Notes: generated by a model from the sequence alone, not told the origin. DNA of 64,000 nt from Oleispira sp963933055 (GCA_963933055.1 CAWVSY010000010.1:1-64000), one strand, 5' to 3'; shown: positions 9,662 to 18,701, counted from the first letter of the stretch. Numbers and translations: made by a program.

Positions 9662-10366
9662 GTGAAGCATCGTTTTATCATGCTTTCGATAGCAGTAGTT
9701 TTTTTAACCGCCTGTGTGAATTTATCAACCTTAGAAAAGTCGAATGATGAGCCTATCGAGGTTGGATCTGCGATGACGCCTACTGATCCAAAGGTTGATA
9801 CGAATGAGGCTAAAAGTGATCCTGTTCTCACGGGTGATGAAACGGTTCAACATCAAAATGATGTACCCACGGGTAAAATAGATAAACCCGCGGTTGAGGT
9901 CAATAAACCTGTGGCTGAGGTCACAAAGCCAAAGCCAAAGCCAAAAACGGAAGTGCAAACGATTGGCCAGATTGAATACGTTGATATATTGCCTGAAGGT
10001 ATTCGTCAAAAGGCCAGAGTCGATACCGGTGCGGAAACAACGTCTCTGGGTGCTTTTGAGATAGAACCTTTTGAACGTGATGGAAAAGCATGGGTTAAAT
10101 TTAAAGTGCTTCAGCGCAGCTCTGGCGAAGCCCATATATTTTCTAAGCCCATTGCGAGAAATGTTTTAATTAAGCGCCATGGTGCAAAGAATGTAAGACG
10201 TCCTGTGATTAAAATGACTTTGGCGATGGGGTCGATCAAGAGAAAAATAGAAGTGAGTTTAACTGACCGCTCTAAATTTGAATTTCCTGTGCTGATAGGG
10301 CGTAACTTCCTTTATGGGGATATCAGGATTGATATTAATAATAAGTTTTTAATGCTCGATAAATAA
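9662..10366 (+). CDS. Retropepsin-like aspartic protease lipoprotein (COG4067/RimB-like)
   Basis: The frame begins with GTG after GAGGA (an ATG two bases earlier is followed at once by TGA). The lipobox LTAC gives C18, then a low-complexity linker of about 75 residues with KPKPKPK. The protease domain starts near residue 100: EYVDILPEGIRQKARVDTGA with catalytic D121 in DTG, and IGRNFLYGD near the end. The family was once annotated as ATP-dependent zinc protease, but the fold is retropepsin. It heads an operon with a 7TM transglutaminase-like protein and an ATP-grasp ligase. As I recall it, such sets in Pseudomonas are linked to osmotic-stress tolerance (Rlo proteins); that link is from memory. 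Confidence 0.85.
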   Translation: MKHRFIMLSIAVVFLTACVNLSTLEKSNDEPIEVGSAMTPTDPKVDTNEAKSDPVLTGDETVQHQNDVPTGKIDKPAVEVNKPVAEVTKPKPKPKTEVQTIGQIEYVDILPEGIRQKARVDTGAETTSLGAFEIEPFERDGKAWVKFKVLQRSSGEAHIFSKPIARNVLIKRHGAKNVRRPVIKMTLAMGSIKRKIEVSLTDRSKFEFPVLIGRNFLYGDIRIDINNKFLMLDK

Positions 10367-10414
10367 TCGTACCTCGATGACCACATAGTGGGTTCAAATC
10401 AATGGATTTTTGTT

Positions 10415-11932
10415 ATGTCATCTGCCCGTCAGATTCAGTTTTTAGTTGTGTTATTAATTTTTTTGGGCGTTGGTGCGGTTACCTATAAACATTTAGTCTT
10501 AGGTTTTCCGCTAATCAGTGACGAGCAGGAGACCCTTTGGAATTTAGAGACCAAGATAACCTTTGAGGCAACGGCTTCTAATGTGAGGCTAATGCTCAAC
10601 CTGCCTGATGAGAATCTTAATCGTAAAGAATTATTCAACGAGGTCCTCTCACCAGGCTACAAATTCGAGATAATTAAGCAGTCTGGCCTCGATTATGGTA
10701 TGTGGTCAACTGAAAATGCTGTTGGTAAGCAAACTATTTATCTTCGTTCTCAAACCTATTTTTCGGGCAATCAACCGCAAATAGTACAGCCTACGCATAC
10801 TAATGCATCTTTGTTATGGGAAGCCGCCGCCGTGAAAGCGGGTAAGGCTTTATTAGCATCTGTTGAACCCGCCGTTGAAATTAAAGACCGTATAAAATCC
10901 ATTGGTCATGCATTAAACCGCGTTGCGGATAAAAATACCTACGTTCTGTTAAATGAATACTCTCAGGGTTTTGGTCGCCATTGGGTCTTAGCACAGTTGC
11001 TGATATTGGAAGGGTTTGATCTACGGCTTGCTCAGGGCGTGTTATTGGAAGATAAGCGCCGTAAGCAAAGTATTCATCATTTTATTGAAGTTTATGTGAA
11101 TAATGAATGGTTATTATTTGATGCGATCGAGATTGATTTTGTTAACCGAGATCGGGCTATTTTAATGCAGCGGGGTGATGAGCCTTTATTGGATGTATTT
11201 GGTGGGCGAAACTCTCACATCAGTTTCTCGACATTGAAAGATCAGCGCTCAGCGTTCACGACGGCACTTTCATCTGCGCAGCGTGATAGCAATCCTTTGG
11301 TCGATTTTTCAATTTATAGCTTGCCGATTGCCGAGCAGAATACTTTTAAGTTATTGCTGCTGATTCCTTTAGGGGCTTTGGTTGTTGTTATTCTGCGTAA
11401 TTTGGTCGGAATTCAAACCTCGGGCACCTTTATGCCTGTATTAATCGCCTTGTCATTTTTACAGACCAGCTTGGTTTTAGGCATTGCGCTGTTTATTTTG
11501 GTTGTTGGGGTAGGTCTATTTATGCGCTCTTACCTGAGTCGGTTGAATTTGCTCTTAGTGCCTAGAATTGCTTCGGTACTGGTATTTGTGATCATCATCT
11601 ATGCGGCTATTGGTATTTTAAGTTTTAAAATGGGCTGGGACTGGGGCTTAAAAGTCACTTTCTTTCCGATGATTATTCTTTCTTGGACGATTGAGCGCAT
11701 GTCGATTCTTTGGGATGAAGAGGGTGGGCATGAGGTTTTTGTGCAAAGTGTCGGGAGCTTATTAACGGCGTCACTTGCTTATGTATTGATGAGTAATGAA
11801 ACCATTGCCGATACCATCTTTTTGTTTCCAGAAATATTGCTGATTGTCTTGGCCATCATTATTGCTATTGGCAGTTACAGTGGCTATCGCTTATCCGATT
11901 TACGTCGTTTTGAACCGATGGAAAGACTTTAA
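10415..11932 (+). CDS. Inactive transglutaminase fused to 7TM domain
   Basis: About 505 residues from the ATG at 10415. A GTG at 10388 would add nine residues and cannot be excluded. One N-terminal membrane helix (QIQFLVVLLIFLGVGAVTY) is followed by a periplasmic region (about 40-300) with transglutaminase-like fold. Where active enzymes keep a Cys in the catalytic turn, this has LLNEYSQGFGRHWVLAQLLIL-type sequence with no Cys, so it is probably a binding domain. Seven helices follow from about 315, with the family motif LVGIQTSGTFMPVLIALSF. It is encoded between the retropepsin and ATP-grasp genes and is probably the membrane scaffold of that system. Confidence 0.82.
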   Translation: MSSARQIQFLVVLLIFLGVGAVTYKHLVLGFPLISDEQETLWNLETKITFEATASNVRLMLNLPDENLNRKELFNEVLSPGYKFEIIKQSGLDYGMWSTENAVGKQTIYLRSQTYFSGNQPQIVQPTHTNASLLWEAAAVKAGKALLASVEPAVEIKDRIKSIGHALNRVADKNTYVLLNEYSQGFGRHWVLAQLLILEGFDLRLAQGVLLEDKRRKQSIHHFIEVYVNNEWLLFDAIEIDFVNRDRAILMQRGDEPLLDVFGGRNSHISFSTLKDQRSAFTTALSSAQRDSNPLVDFSIYSLPIAEQNTFKLLLLIPLGALVVVILRNLVGIQTSGTFMPVLIALSFLQTSLVLGIALFILVVGVGLFMRSYLSRLNLLLVPRIASVLVFVIIIYAAIGILSFKMGWDWGLKVTFFPMIILSWTIERMSILWDEEGGHEVFVQSVGSLLTASLAYVLMSNETIADTIFLFPEILLIVLAIIIAIGSYSGYRLSDLRRFEPMERL

Positions 11933-11933
11933 T

Positions 11934-12893
11934 ATGTGGGGCTTTGCATCACCAAAGCGATTGCGTGCGTTGGGTATTGTAGGGGTGAATAAACGCAACG
12001 TTTATTACATTGCTCAGCACAACCCTCGACACCTGTATCCAACGGTAGACGATAAACTACAAACTAAAAAATTATGTCATCGCCATGGCATTGCGGTGCC
12101 TAAATTATTAGGGGTATGCCGAATTCAGCAGCATACGAAAGGTTTAATTGAATTTTTAGAGCTTTACGATCAATTTGTCATCAAGCCAGCTAAAGGCAGT
12201 GGCGGCAAAGGAATATTGGTAATAATAGGGCGCGAGGATGGCTGCTTTATTAAATCCAGTGGTACCCGCATAAGCCATCAAGATTTACAGCGTCACGTCT
12301 CCAATATTTTGAGTGGACTCTTCAGTTTAGGCGGCAAGCCCGATAACGCTTTAATAGAAGAGATGGTGCAATTCACGGATGACTTTCAAGGGTTTTCTTA
12401 CGAAGGTGTGCCTGATATTCGGGTGATTTTATTTAAAGGTTACCCTGTGATGGCCATGACGCGTTTGTCGACCCATGCATCCGACGGTAAAGCAAACTTG
12501 CATCAAGGTGCGGTTGGCGTTGGCTTAAGTATTAAAACAGGCAAGGCGGTGAGTGCGGTGCAGCATAATCTGCCTATCGAAAAGCATCCTGATACAGGGC
12601 GAGTTTTAAAAGAGTTAATAGTGCCTGACTGGCAGCAAGTATTGCTGTTAGCGAGTCGTTCGTATGAGGTCAGTGGCTTAGGTTATCTTGGGGTTGATAT
12701 TGTATTGGATCGTTGCCACGGCCCATTGTTATTGGAATTGAATGCCCGCCCAGGATTGGCGATTCAGATGGCGAATCAAGCGGGTCTTGAACCTCGACTT
12801 AAGTGGGTTGTTGAGCAAGAAAAAAAGACCGGCAAAAAAGCAGATGTCAGCGCAGAGCAAAAAGTCTCAATGGCGATGGCCGTCTTTAATTGA
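11934..12893 (+). CDS. RimK-like ATP-grasp (alpha-L-glutamate ligase-like) enzyme
   Basis: 319 residues from the ATG at 11934, one base after the upstream stop and preceded by GGAAAG. An in-frame TTG at 11844 would only translate upstream coding sequence. ATP-grasp landmarks are VDDKLQTKKL, FVIKPAKGSGGKGI (nucleotide-binding loop), PDIRVILFKGYPVMAMTR and LLELNARPGLAIQMAN (Mg-binding E/N). The family joins a carboxylate, often glutamate, to an amine. The acceptor in this conserved retropepsin/7TM/ligase set is not obvious from sequence; a periplasm-linked peptide or glutamate polymer is speculation. Confidence 0.85.
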   Translation: MWGFASPKRLRALGIVGVNKRNVYYIAQHNPRHLYPTVDDKLQTKKLCHRHGIAVPKLLGVCRIQQHTKGLIEFLELYDQFVIKPAKGSGGKGILVIIGREDGCFIKSSGTRISHQDLQRHVSNILSGLFSLGGKPDNALIEEMVQFTDDFQGFSYEGVPDIRVILFKGYPVMAMTRLSTHASDGKANLHQGAVGVGLSIKTGKAVSAVQHNLPIEKHPDTGRVLKELIVPDWQQVLLLASRSYEVSGLGYLGVDIVLDRCHGPLLLELNARPGLAIQMANQAGLEPRLKWVVEQEKKTGKKADVSAEQKVSMAMAVFN

Positions 12894-12907
12894 TTGGAAA
12901 TACATGC

Positions 12908-13762
12908 ATGCGTATTGTTTTATTGTTATGGGTATTTTTAGCTCATTCATCTTGGGCGGATGTCAGTTTTGAAGGCCTAAAAGAAAGTGGGTTGCTGGCG
13001 GCCGCTTCGTATATTGATCTGGAAAACCGCGCTGGGCCTATTGCTGGCACTCATTACTACTTACGCCATCAGGCACGTTTAAATGACTCTAGCATTAGCT
13101 ATTTTTTGGCCAATAAACAGGATGTTCAAGCCATTGCCTTTAGAGGAACTTCCAATATTAATGAGGTATTAATTGATTTAGATGTCTCGTTAAGCGCTGA
13201 TGCAGAGTTAGGCATTTTATTGCATAAAGGTTTTTCATACGCTGCGCGGGCCGCTTTTCTTCAATTAAGACCTCATTTAGATAAAACCATTCCGATTATT
13301 ATTACAGGGCATAGCTTAGGGGGTGCCATTGCTCAAATCGTGGCTTTGCATCTTCAGCGAGATGGATTTGTTGTTCAGCAGGTGATTACCTTCGGCCAGC
13401 CTAAAGTGACGAATGTTGCGGGCTCTGAAATGTTTGACAGCCTGCCATTATTACGCGTTGTGACGGTGAAAGATATTGTGCCTTTGGTGCCTCCCATCAG
13501 TCCTTTGCAAATACGAGATCTTGATATTTATTGGCACAGCGGTGAAGAACTGATTCTATTGGCTGGGCCAAACTATTCAATAATAAGTGGCTTTAAAAGT
13601 ATGCTAAGGGCAACGTCATTTGCCAAAACAATGCTCGATGAAAGCAATCTAGATGCGCACATGATGACAACGTATTTGAACTTGATTGAGCAGAAATTAC
13701 CGCGGTCAAAACAGGTGGTTTATAAGTCGGATATTAATGTCTTCGGTCTCAGTTTTGATTGA
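12908..13762 (+). CDS. Secreted class 3 lipase
   Basis: 284 residues from the ATG at 12908, with GGAAA eight bases upstream. The TTG at 12890 is less likely because MRIVLLLWVFLAHSSWA makes a clean signal peptide from the ATG. The lipase_3 pattern is clear: AIAFRGTSN with the oxyanion region, nucleophile elbow GHSLGG, then VITFGQPKVTN and a later His in LDIYWHSGEE. It likely hydrolyses acyl glycerols or phospholipids in the periplasm or outside. It follows the ATP-grasp gene by 14 bp, so it is probably in the same operon. The 3' end overlaps the convergent gene by 14 bp. Confidence 0.85.
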   Translation: MRIVLLLWVFLAHSSWADVSFEGLKESGLLAAASYIDLENRAGPIAGTHYYLRHQARLNDSSISYFLANKQDVQAIAFRGTSNINEVLIDLDVSLSADAELGILLHKGFSYAARAAFLQLRPHLDKTIPIIITGHSLGGAIAQIVALHLQRDGFVVQQVITFGQPKVTNVAGSEMFDSLPLLRVVTVKDIVPLVPPISPLQIRDLDIYWHSGEELILLAGPNYSIISGFKSMLRATSFAKTMLDESNLDAHMMTTYLNLIEQKLPRSKQVVYKSDINVFGLSFD

Positions 13763-14093
13763 TCTGAAGTGAAATGTTTTTTCTAATGTCGCGAAATTTA
13801 ATCCCGAATTTTAAAAAGCACCGTTGAATAATCTTATTGATTGCATCGGTCTCTTCAGCTGAAAGTGTATTGTTAGCGCAGGGCTCTTGGGCTAGGGTAG
13901 CGTTCATATTTAAGCTATTGGGAAAGTTACTCCAGTCAACGCTGTAATCAATACGTTGAAGGCCGTCAACTTCCAGGGTGGCTAACTGGATGGCTTTGCG
14001 GACATTTATATTGAGTTTTAACGTGGCCTTGCTGTATTTCATTAACTGATTTTCGTCATGGCTGAATTTTGCAGCGTTGACTGATTCATTCAA
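13749..14093 (-). CDS. Small hypothetical protein
   Basis: An open frame of up to 114 residues with normal-looking composition: a beta-rich N-terminal half (KATLKLNINVRKAIQLATLEVDGLQRIDYSV) and a helical part (SAEETDAINKIIQRCFLKFG). The start is uncertain: TTG at 14093 or ATG at 14042 (MKYSKATL), neither with a clear ribosome-binding site. The stop overlaps the end of the lipase gene on the other strand. I do not recognise a family. It is divergent from the YvcK-like gene. Confidence 0.5.
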   Translation of the reverse strand: MNESVNAAKFSHDENQLMKYSKATLKLNINVRKAIQLATLEVDGLQRIDYSVDWSNFPNSLNMNATLAQEPCANNTLSAEETDAINKIIQRCFLKFGIKFRDIRKNISLQINQN

Positions 14094-14121
14094 CTACTGA
14101 TAAGTACGTATCATAGGACTC

Positions 14122-14149
14122 TTTGGCCTAGGATAAAAGCTGATATACT
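14122..14149 (+). promoter_or_regulatory. Putative sigma-70 promoter of the YvcK-like gene
   Basis: A TATACT -10 box lies at 14144-14149, with a weak -35 TTTGGC at 14122-14127 and a 16-bp spacer. The gene start is about 30 bp downstream. Confidence 0.45.
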
Positions 14150-14178
14150 GTCTACATAAAAATTAATAGGAAAGCAGG

Positions 14179-15078
14179 ATGCACTCTGTTGAAGCGGCAA
14201 AGCTTGTATGTATCGGTGGTGGGCATGGGTTAGGTAGGTTATTAGCTTCGTTGAAAGAGGCTGGTCCAAATTTAGCCGGTATTGTTGCGACCACGGATGA
14301 TGGTGGTTCTACGGGTCGTTTAAGAGAAGAAGCAGAAACAATTGCTTGGGGTGATTTACGAAATTGTTTAACGCAAATGTGCTCAGCCCCTACGGTTGGA
14401 AAACTCTTGTTTGATTATCGCTTTCAAACGCAAGGGGATTTGAATGGGCATAACTTGGGAAACCTTGTTTTATTTGCGTTAGAACAATTATCGATAAGAC
14501 CAACCGATGCTATTCAGGTTATGCGTGATATGTTGCGCATTGATAGTCATCTTTTTCCTATGTCTGATACGCCAACAACCTTGATGGCTAAAACCGTTAA
14601 AACCCCGCAGGGTGGTGGTAATGTTTTGGTCGGTGAAATCGTCATTGATGATAGTGACGAAGAGATTGAATACTTATATCTTGATCCTGAAGTTAATGCT
14701 GAGGCTGAGGTTATTCACTCAATTATGTCGGCGGATGCGATTATTTTAAGTGCCGGCAGTTTTATGACCAGTATCATGCCAAGTTTGCTGGTGGCCAATA
14801 TTGTTAAAGCAATTAATGAGGCATCTGCGCCGTTGATCTTGGTCGTCAATCTTCGGCAGGAAGTATTGGCGGGAAAAGCCTTAACGTTTGCAAAACAGTT
14901 AGAGTTATTTAAAGCGGCAGGTATTCGAAAGTTGGATCATATTTTATGGCCGACTTGTCGAGTACAAGAGCCAGGTTTAGAAAATGAATGTGGTGTGATT
15001 GTCTGCGATATGGGGCCTGAGGGCAGTGCGTTGCACGATTCTGACAAACTGAAGAATCACATATTGGAACTGATTTGA
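14179..15078 (+). CDS. YvcK/CofD-like family protein
   Basis: This 299-residue protein has the family N-terminus CIGGGHGLGRLLASL, then TTDDGGSTGRLR and WGDLRNCL, and the central LNGHNLGNLVLFAL. These are the UDP-sugar-binding motifs of YvcK (gluconeogenesis/morphogenesis factor), related to 2-phospho-L-lactate transferase CofD. In B. subtilis YvcK affects carbon flux and cell-wall synthesis; the role in this organism is inferred. The start ATG has GGAAAGCAGG upstream. It is a single gene ending in a hairpin shared with the convergent HU gene. Confidence 0.87.
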   Translation: MHSVEAAKLVCIGGGHGLGRLLASLKEAGPNLAGIVATTDDGGSTGRLREEAETIAWGDLRNCLTQMCSAPTVGKLLFDYRFQTQGDLNGHNLGNLVLFALEQLSIRPTDAIQVMRDMLRIDSHLFPMSDTPTTLMAKTVKTPQGGGNVLVGEIVIDDSDEEIEYLYLDPEVNAEAEVIHSIMSADAIILSAGSFMTSIMPSLLVANIVKAINEASAPLILVVNLRQEVLAGKALTFAKQLELFKAAGIRKLDHILWPTCRVQEPGLENECGVIVCDMGPEGSALHDSDKLKNHILELI

Positions 15079-15096
15079 TATTCTATTGCGGTGATC

Positions 15097-15134
15097 ACAT
15101 TAAGCAGGCTATGAAACCATAGTCTGCTTAATGT
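15097..15134. terminator. Bidirectional stem-loop between YvcK-like and HU genes
   Basis: An inverted repeat (ACATTAAGCAG.CTATG pairing with CATAG.CTGCTTAATGT) has one internal mismatch and a 4-nt loop. It sits between convergent genes and could stop or protect both transcripts; no strong U tract is present. Confidence 0.6.
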
Positions 15135-15156
15135 ATTGGCTAAATTAACTGAAAAA

Positions 15157-15555
15157 TTAAAGAGCCATGTCTTTTAGTCTTTTCAGTGGTAATACTTTGA
15201 TCTTAGTGCTGGCAGGCTTCGCCGCAACGTCCATCAACTCACCAGGCTTGAATGGGTTAGGAACATTTTTACGTGCTTTTTGAGCAGGTTTCTTAACGGT
15301 TTTAATTTTCAATAAACCCGGTAGCGTAAATTCGCCAACCGCGCGCTTTTTAACGTGGCGTTCAATGATATCGCCTAATTCGTCAAGAACACTGGATACA
15401 TCTTTTTTACTTAATTCTGTTTTTTCAACCAATTCATTGATTAGCTGAGTTTTAGTGAATTTTTCTTTAACAGCAGTCAATTTTTTAACCGGAGCGGCAG
15501 CCACTACTTTTTTAGCGGGAGCTTTTTTTGCAACGGGTTTTTTCTTAGCAGCCAT
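15157..15555 (-). CDS. HU-family DNA-binding protein with Lys/Ala-rich N-terminal tail
   Basis: 132 residues from the ATG at 15555, chosen because AAGGAAATAAC precedes it; longer frames have no support. The first 35 residues are a basic tail of KKPVAKKAPAKK type, then the HU/IHF fold: FTKTQLINELVEKTELSKKDV, helices, strand VGEFTLPGLLKIKTV, and the DNA arm region with NPFKPGELMDV and a lysine-rich return strand. The usual arm tip reads differently from E. coli HU. It is a nucleoid protein; the tail resembles histone-H1-like extensions and probably strengthens DNA binding. Confidence 0.87.
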   Translation of the reverse strand: MAAKKKPVAKKAPAKKVVAAAPVKKLTAVKEKFTKTQLINELVEKTELSKKDVSSVLDELGDIIERHVKKRAVGEFTLPGLLKIKTVKKPAQKARKNVPNPFKPGELMDVAAKPASTKIKVLPLKRLKDMAL

Positions 15556-15655
15556 GTTATTTCCTTTCATGGTAAATTTAAATTTAATAAGCAATTGATA
15601 AATAAAGGTACGGATGTCGCTTGTACCTTGCTTACTGAGTGTATTTTTAAAGCAA

Positions 15656-15690
15656 AAAAATAGGGTCTGCAAGTAAAAAACCCTATTTTT
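15656..15690 (-). terminator. Intrinsic terminator of the SDR gene
   Basis: Arms 15656-15666 and 15680-15690 pair perfectly (AAAAATAGGGT / ACCCTATTTTT, 13-nt loop). On the minus strand a T run follows. It lies just downstream of the SDR stop at 15727 and ahead of the HU promoter. Confidence 0.8.
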
Positions 15691-15726
15691 ATAGTGTTTT
15701 TATCAAATTTTGTTAAAAAGGTCGTT

Positions 15727-16545
15727 TTATTTAGCAAATTTAAGCAAATAGGCAAATATGTTTGTGTATTTCTCGGGGAATAAGCGCTGAATACGATCCA
15801 TGAATTTGGCATCTTGACCAATTAAAATCCGACGTTTATTTTTCTGCAGTCCCTTTAAGATTGTTTGGGCAGCTTGGGTAGGGGTTGTTCTGGCCAGTTT
15901 ATTGAATTCTTCAATCTGCTGAGCATGAGACTGCTCGCCAATCATTGATGTGTGTATACGGCCATTGACGACGATGTTGGTTTTAATGCCGCCAGGATGG
16001 ACGCAGCCAACATAAAGATTGCTGTCCTTGACTTCTTGGCGCAGTGATTCGGTAAACCCTCTCACTGCAAATTTTGCGGCGTTGTATTGAGATTGGGTTG
16101 GCAAAGCGATGATGCCAAAAATACTGGAGATGTTAATAATGGCTGCTTCAGGTCGAGTTAGCATGTGGGGCAGAAAGCTTTTTGTGCCATAAACAACGCC
16201 CCAGAAGTTGATGTTCATCATCCATTCGAAATCCTCGTAGCTGCAATTTTCTACGGTTTGAGCAAGCGCGACACCGGCATTGTTTAGGAGTATATCAATG
16301 CCGCCAAACTCACTGATCATATCGCTGGCGTATTGCTCAAACGCTTGGCGATCCGAAACGTCTAGCAGGGTTAATACAACTTTTGAACTTCCTTGAAGGC
16401 TTGTTTTTGTTTCTTCTAGGCCTGCCATGTTCACATCTGATAGAGCAAGTTGAGCGCCTTCTAGACTAAGTTGCTGCGCCAAGGCTCGGCCTATGCCAGA
16501 ACCTGCGCCCGTGATAACGGCCACCTTGTTGGTAAATGATTTCAT
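15727..16545 (-). CDS. SDR family oxidoreductase
   Basis: A classical short-chain dehydrogenase of 272 residues: cofactor motif VITGAGSGIGRAL near the N-terminus, D after beta-2 (LSDVNM, suggesting NAD preference), NNAGVA, and the catalytic Ser (INISSIFG) with YNAAK (Tyr/Lys). The C-terminal part PTQAAQTILKGLQKNKRRILIG resembles SDRs acting on acyl or lipid substrates in marine gammaproteobacteria. Start ATG is preceded by AAAGGGGCG. The gene is divergent from aspS. The substrate is not predictable. Confidence 0.88.
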   Translation of the reverse strand: MKSFTNKVAVITGAGSGIGRALAQQLSLEGAQLALSDVNMAGLEETKTSLQGSSKVVLTLLDVSDRQAFEQYASDMISEFGGIDILLNNAGVALAQTVENCSYEDFEWMMNINFWGVVYGTKSFLPHMLTRPEAAIINISSIFGIIALPTQSQYNAAKFAVRGFTESLRQEVKDSNLYVGCVHPGGIKTNIVVNGRIHTSMIGEQSHAQQIEEFNKLARTTPTQAAQTILKGLQKNKRRILIGQDAKFMDRIQRLFPEKYTNIFAYLLKFAK

Positions 16546-16682
16546 ATGCGCCCCTTTAAAATGGTCTTTTCACGATTATTATTTTTAGAAAATGAAGTTT
16601 ATTGTGTGAAAAACATTCAATTGCTATTGGTGGTAAGTCAGATTACCTGAGTTCAAGTAGGCAACAAGGTGCAATTCTGCCG

Positions 16683-16696
16683 TAAAGTCGACTTTA
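16683..16696. promoter_or_regulatory. 14-bp perfect palindrome upstream of aspS
   Basis: TAAAGTCGACTTTA is perfectly self-complementary and sits in the 272-bp divergent region between the SDR and aspS genes, about 60 bp upstream of a TATAAT (16754-16759). It could be an operator; no regulator is identified. Confidence 0.3.
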
Positions 16697-16753
16697 TTTT
16701 ATTAAAGTCATACAAACTTTGTTATCAGGTGTCGGCAATCGTGTGAAAATCGG

Positions 16754-16759
16754 TATAAT
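16754..16759 (+). promoter_or_regulatory. -10 box of aspS promoter
   Basis: A consensus TATAAT lies 59 bp upstream of the aspS start. I see no good -35 at 16-18 bp spacing. Confidence 0.45.
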
Positions 16760-16817
16760 GCTCGGCTTTCATATATTTTGTATCCATCTATCTCTTTTTA
16801 ATGAATAGGATTAAGTA

Positions 16818-18590
16818 ATGCGCACTCACTATTGTGGTGATATCAACGAAACTTTGATTGACGATACCGTCACTTTTTGTGGCTGGGTTCACCGCCGCCG
16901 TGACCACGGTGGGGTAATTTTCTTAGACGTACGTGATCGTGAAGGTCTAGTACAGGTAGTTTTTGATCCAGATACGGTTGACGCTTTCAACGTAGCTGAC
17001 AGTGTTCGCTCTGAATTTGTTGTTCAGATCGTTGGTCGTGTACGTGGCCGTCCTGAAGGTGCTACGAACGATAATATGCGCACGGGTAAAATTGAAATCT
17101 TGGGTAAAGAGATTACGGTTTTAAACAAAGCGCAGACGCCTCCATTCCCATTGGATGGTTATACCGATGTAGGCGAAGACATTCGTCTTAAGTATCGTTA
17201 TATGGATATGCGTCGTCCTGAGATGCAAGAAAAAATGCGTTTCCGTTCGAAGGTAAGTTCAAACTTGCGTCGTTATTTAGAAGAAAACGGTTTTCTAGAT
17301 ATCGAAACGCCCATTTTGACGCGCGCGACGCCAGAAGGTGCGCGTGACTATTTAGTTCCTTCCCGTACGCATGAGCATAGCTTCTTTGCATTGCCACAGT
17401 CGCCACAGTTGTTTAAGCAGTTGTTGATGGTTGCTGGTTTTGATCGTTACTACCAGATTGCTAAATGTTTCCGTGATGAAGATTTACGCGCCGACCGTCA
17501 GCCTGAATTTACTCAGATTGATATCGAAGCGTCTTTCATCGACGAAGAAGAAATTATGAACCTAACTCAGGGCATGATTACTGAGTTGTTCGAAAAAGAA
17601 TTGAATGTGAAGTTGGGTGAATTCCCACGCATGCCATATTCTGAAGCGATGTCTAAGTACGGCAGCGATAAGCCAGACTTGCGTATTCCACTTCAGTTAG
17701 TCGACGTTGCTGAATTCTTGCAAGATATTGAGTTCAAAGTATTCGCGGCGCCTGCTAAAGATCCTAAAGGTCGCGTTGCGGCTTTACGTGTTCCTGGCGG
17801 TGCTGAAATCAGCCGTAAGCAGATCGATGCGTATACTAAGTACGTGAGCATTTATGGTGCTAAAGGTTTGGCTTGGATTAAGGTTAATGAGATTGAGAAG
17901 GGTGTAGAAGGTTTACAGTCTCCAATCATTAAGTTTATTGGCGATGATAATACGATGGCCATCATGGAGAAGTTGGGCGCTGAAAACGGCGACATCATCT
18001 TCTTTGGTGCTGATAAAGAAATGATCGTGAACGAAGCGCTGGGTGCGTTACGTTGTAAGATCGGTGAAGACTTGAATTTATATACGTGCGAATGGGCACC
18101 TATGTGGGTTGTTGATTTCCCAATGTTTGAAGAAACTAAGGATGGTGGCATTACTGCAATTCACCACCCATTCACGGCGCCATCTTGTAGCCCTGAAGAG
18201 TTAAAAGCGAATCCATTAACTGCGTTGTCTCGTGCATACGACATGGTATTAAACGGTTGTGAGTTAGGCGGTGGTTCAATCCGTATTCACGATCAGTCTA
18301 TGCAAGAAACAGTGTTCGAAATTTTGGGTATTAGCGAAGAAGAGCAGCAAGAGAAGTTTGGCTTCTTGTTAGATGCCTTGAAGTTCGGCGCGCCACCTCA
18401 TGGCGGCTTAGCGTTTGGTTTGGATCGTTTGGTTATGTTGCTAACCGGTTCTACTTCGATTCGTGAAGTAATTGCTTTCCCTAAAACTCAATCGGCTGCG
18501 TGTGCAATGACTCATGCGCCAGGCGTTGTAGGTAATGCTCAGCTACGTGAATTGAATATTAAACTACGTGAAAAGCCAAAAGCTGAATAA
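16818..18590 (+). CDS. aspS: Aspartate--tRNA ligase
   Basis: This 590-residue class II synthetase has the usual bacterial AspRS length. An N-terminal OB-fold anticodon-binding domain (GWVHRRRDHGGVIFLDVRDREG) is followed by motif 2 (FRDEDLRADRQPEFTQID), the GAD insertion domain (about 280-420) and motif 3 (AFGLDRLVMLLTG). It charges tRNA-Asp (and possibly tRNA-Asn if no AsnRS exists; not decidable here). Start ATG with AGGA eight bases upstream; codon usage looks highly expressed. It is a single gene with its own strong terminator. Confidence 0.98.
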   Translation: MRTHYCGDINETLIDDTVTFCGWVHRRRDHGGVIFLDVRDREGLVQVVFDPDTVDAFNVADSVRSEFVVQIVGRVRGRPEGATNDNMRTGKIEILGKEITVLNKAQTPPFPLDGYTDVGEDIRLKYRYMDMRRPEMQEKMRFRSKVSSNLRRYLEENGFLDIETPILTRATPEGARDYLVPSRTHEHSFFALPQSPQLFKQLLMVAGFDRYYQIAKCFRDEDLRADRQPEFTQIDIEASFIDEEEIMNLTQGMITELFEKELNVKLGEFPRMPYSEAMSKYGSDKPDLRIPLQLVDVAEFLQDIEFKVFAAPAKDPKGRVAALRVPGGAEISRKQIDAYTKYVSIYGAKGLAWIKVNEIEKGVEGLQSPIIKFIGDDNTMAIMEKLGAENGDIIFFGADKEMIVNEALGALRCKIGEDLNLYTCEWAPMWVVDFPMFEETKDGGITAIHHPFTAPSCSPEELKANPLTALSRAYDMVLNGCELGGGSIRIHDQSMQETVFEILGISEEEQQEKFGFLLDALKFGAPPHGGLAFGLDRLVMLLTGSTSIREVIAFPKTQSAACAMTHAPGVVGNAQLRELNIKLREKPKAE

Positions 18591-18612
18591 GTTTTAGCGG
18601 TTTTCACTGTCA

Positions 18613-18648
18613 CAAATAAAGCCAGCTTGCTGGCTTTATTTGTTTTTG
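18613..18648 (+). terminator. Intrinsic terminator of aspS
   Basis: Perfect 14-bp stem (18613-18626 with 18629-18642, core AAAGCCAGC/GCTGGCTTT) followed by TTTTT. Confidence 0.9.
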
Positions 18649-18701
18649 GGTATTTAATAAAACGAATAGTTGTTTTATTAAAGATTGAATAAGATTTATT
18701 G

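Noticed and set aside
11844..11933. TTG-extended start of the ATP-grasp gene
   Set aside because: It reads through the upstream coding end; the ATG at 11934 has a good ribosome-binding site and matches the family N-terminus.
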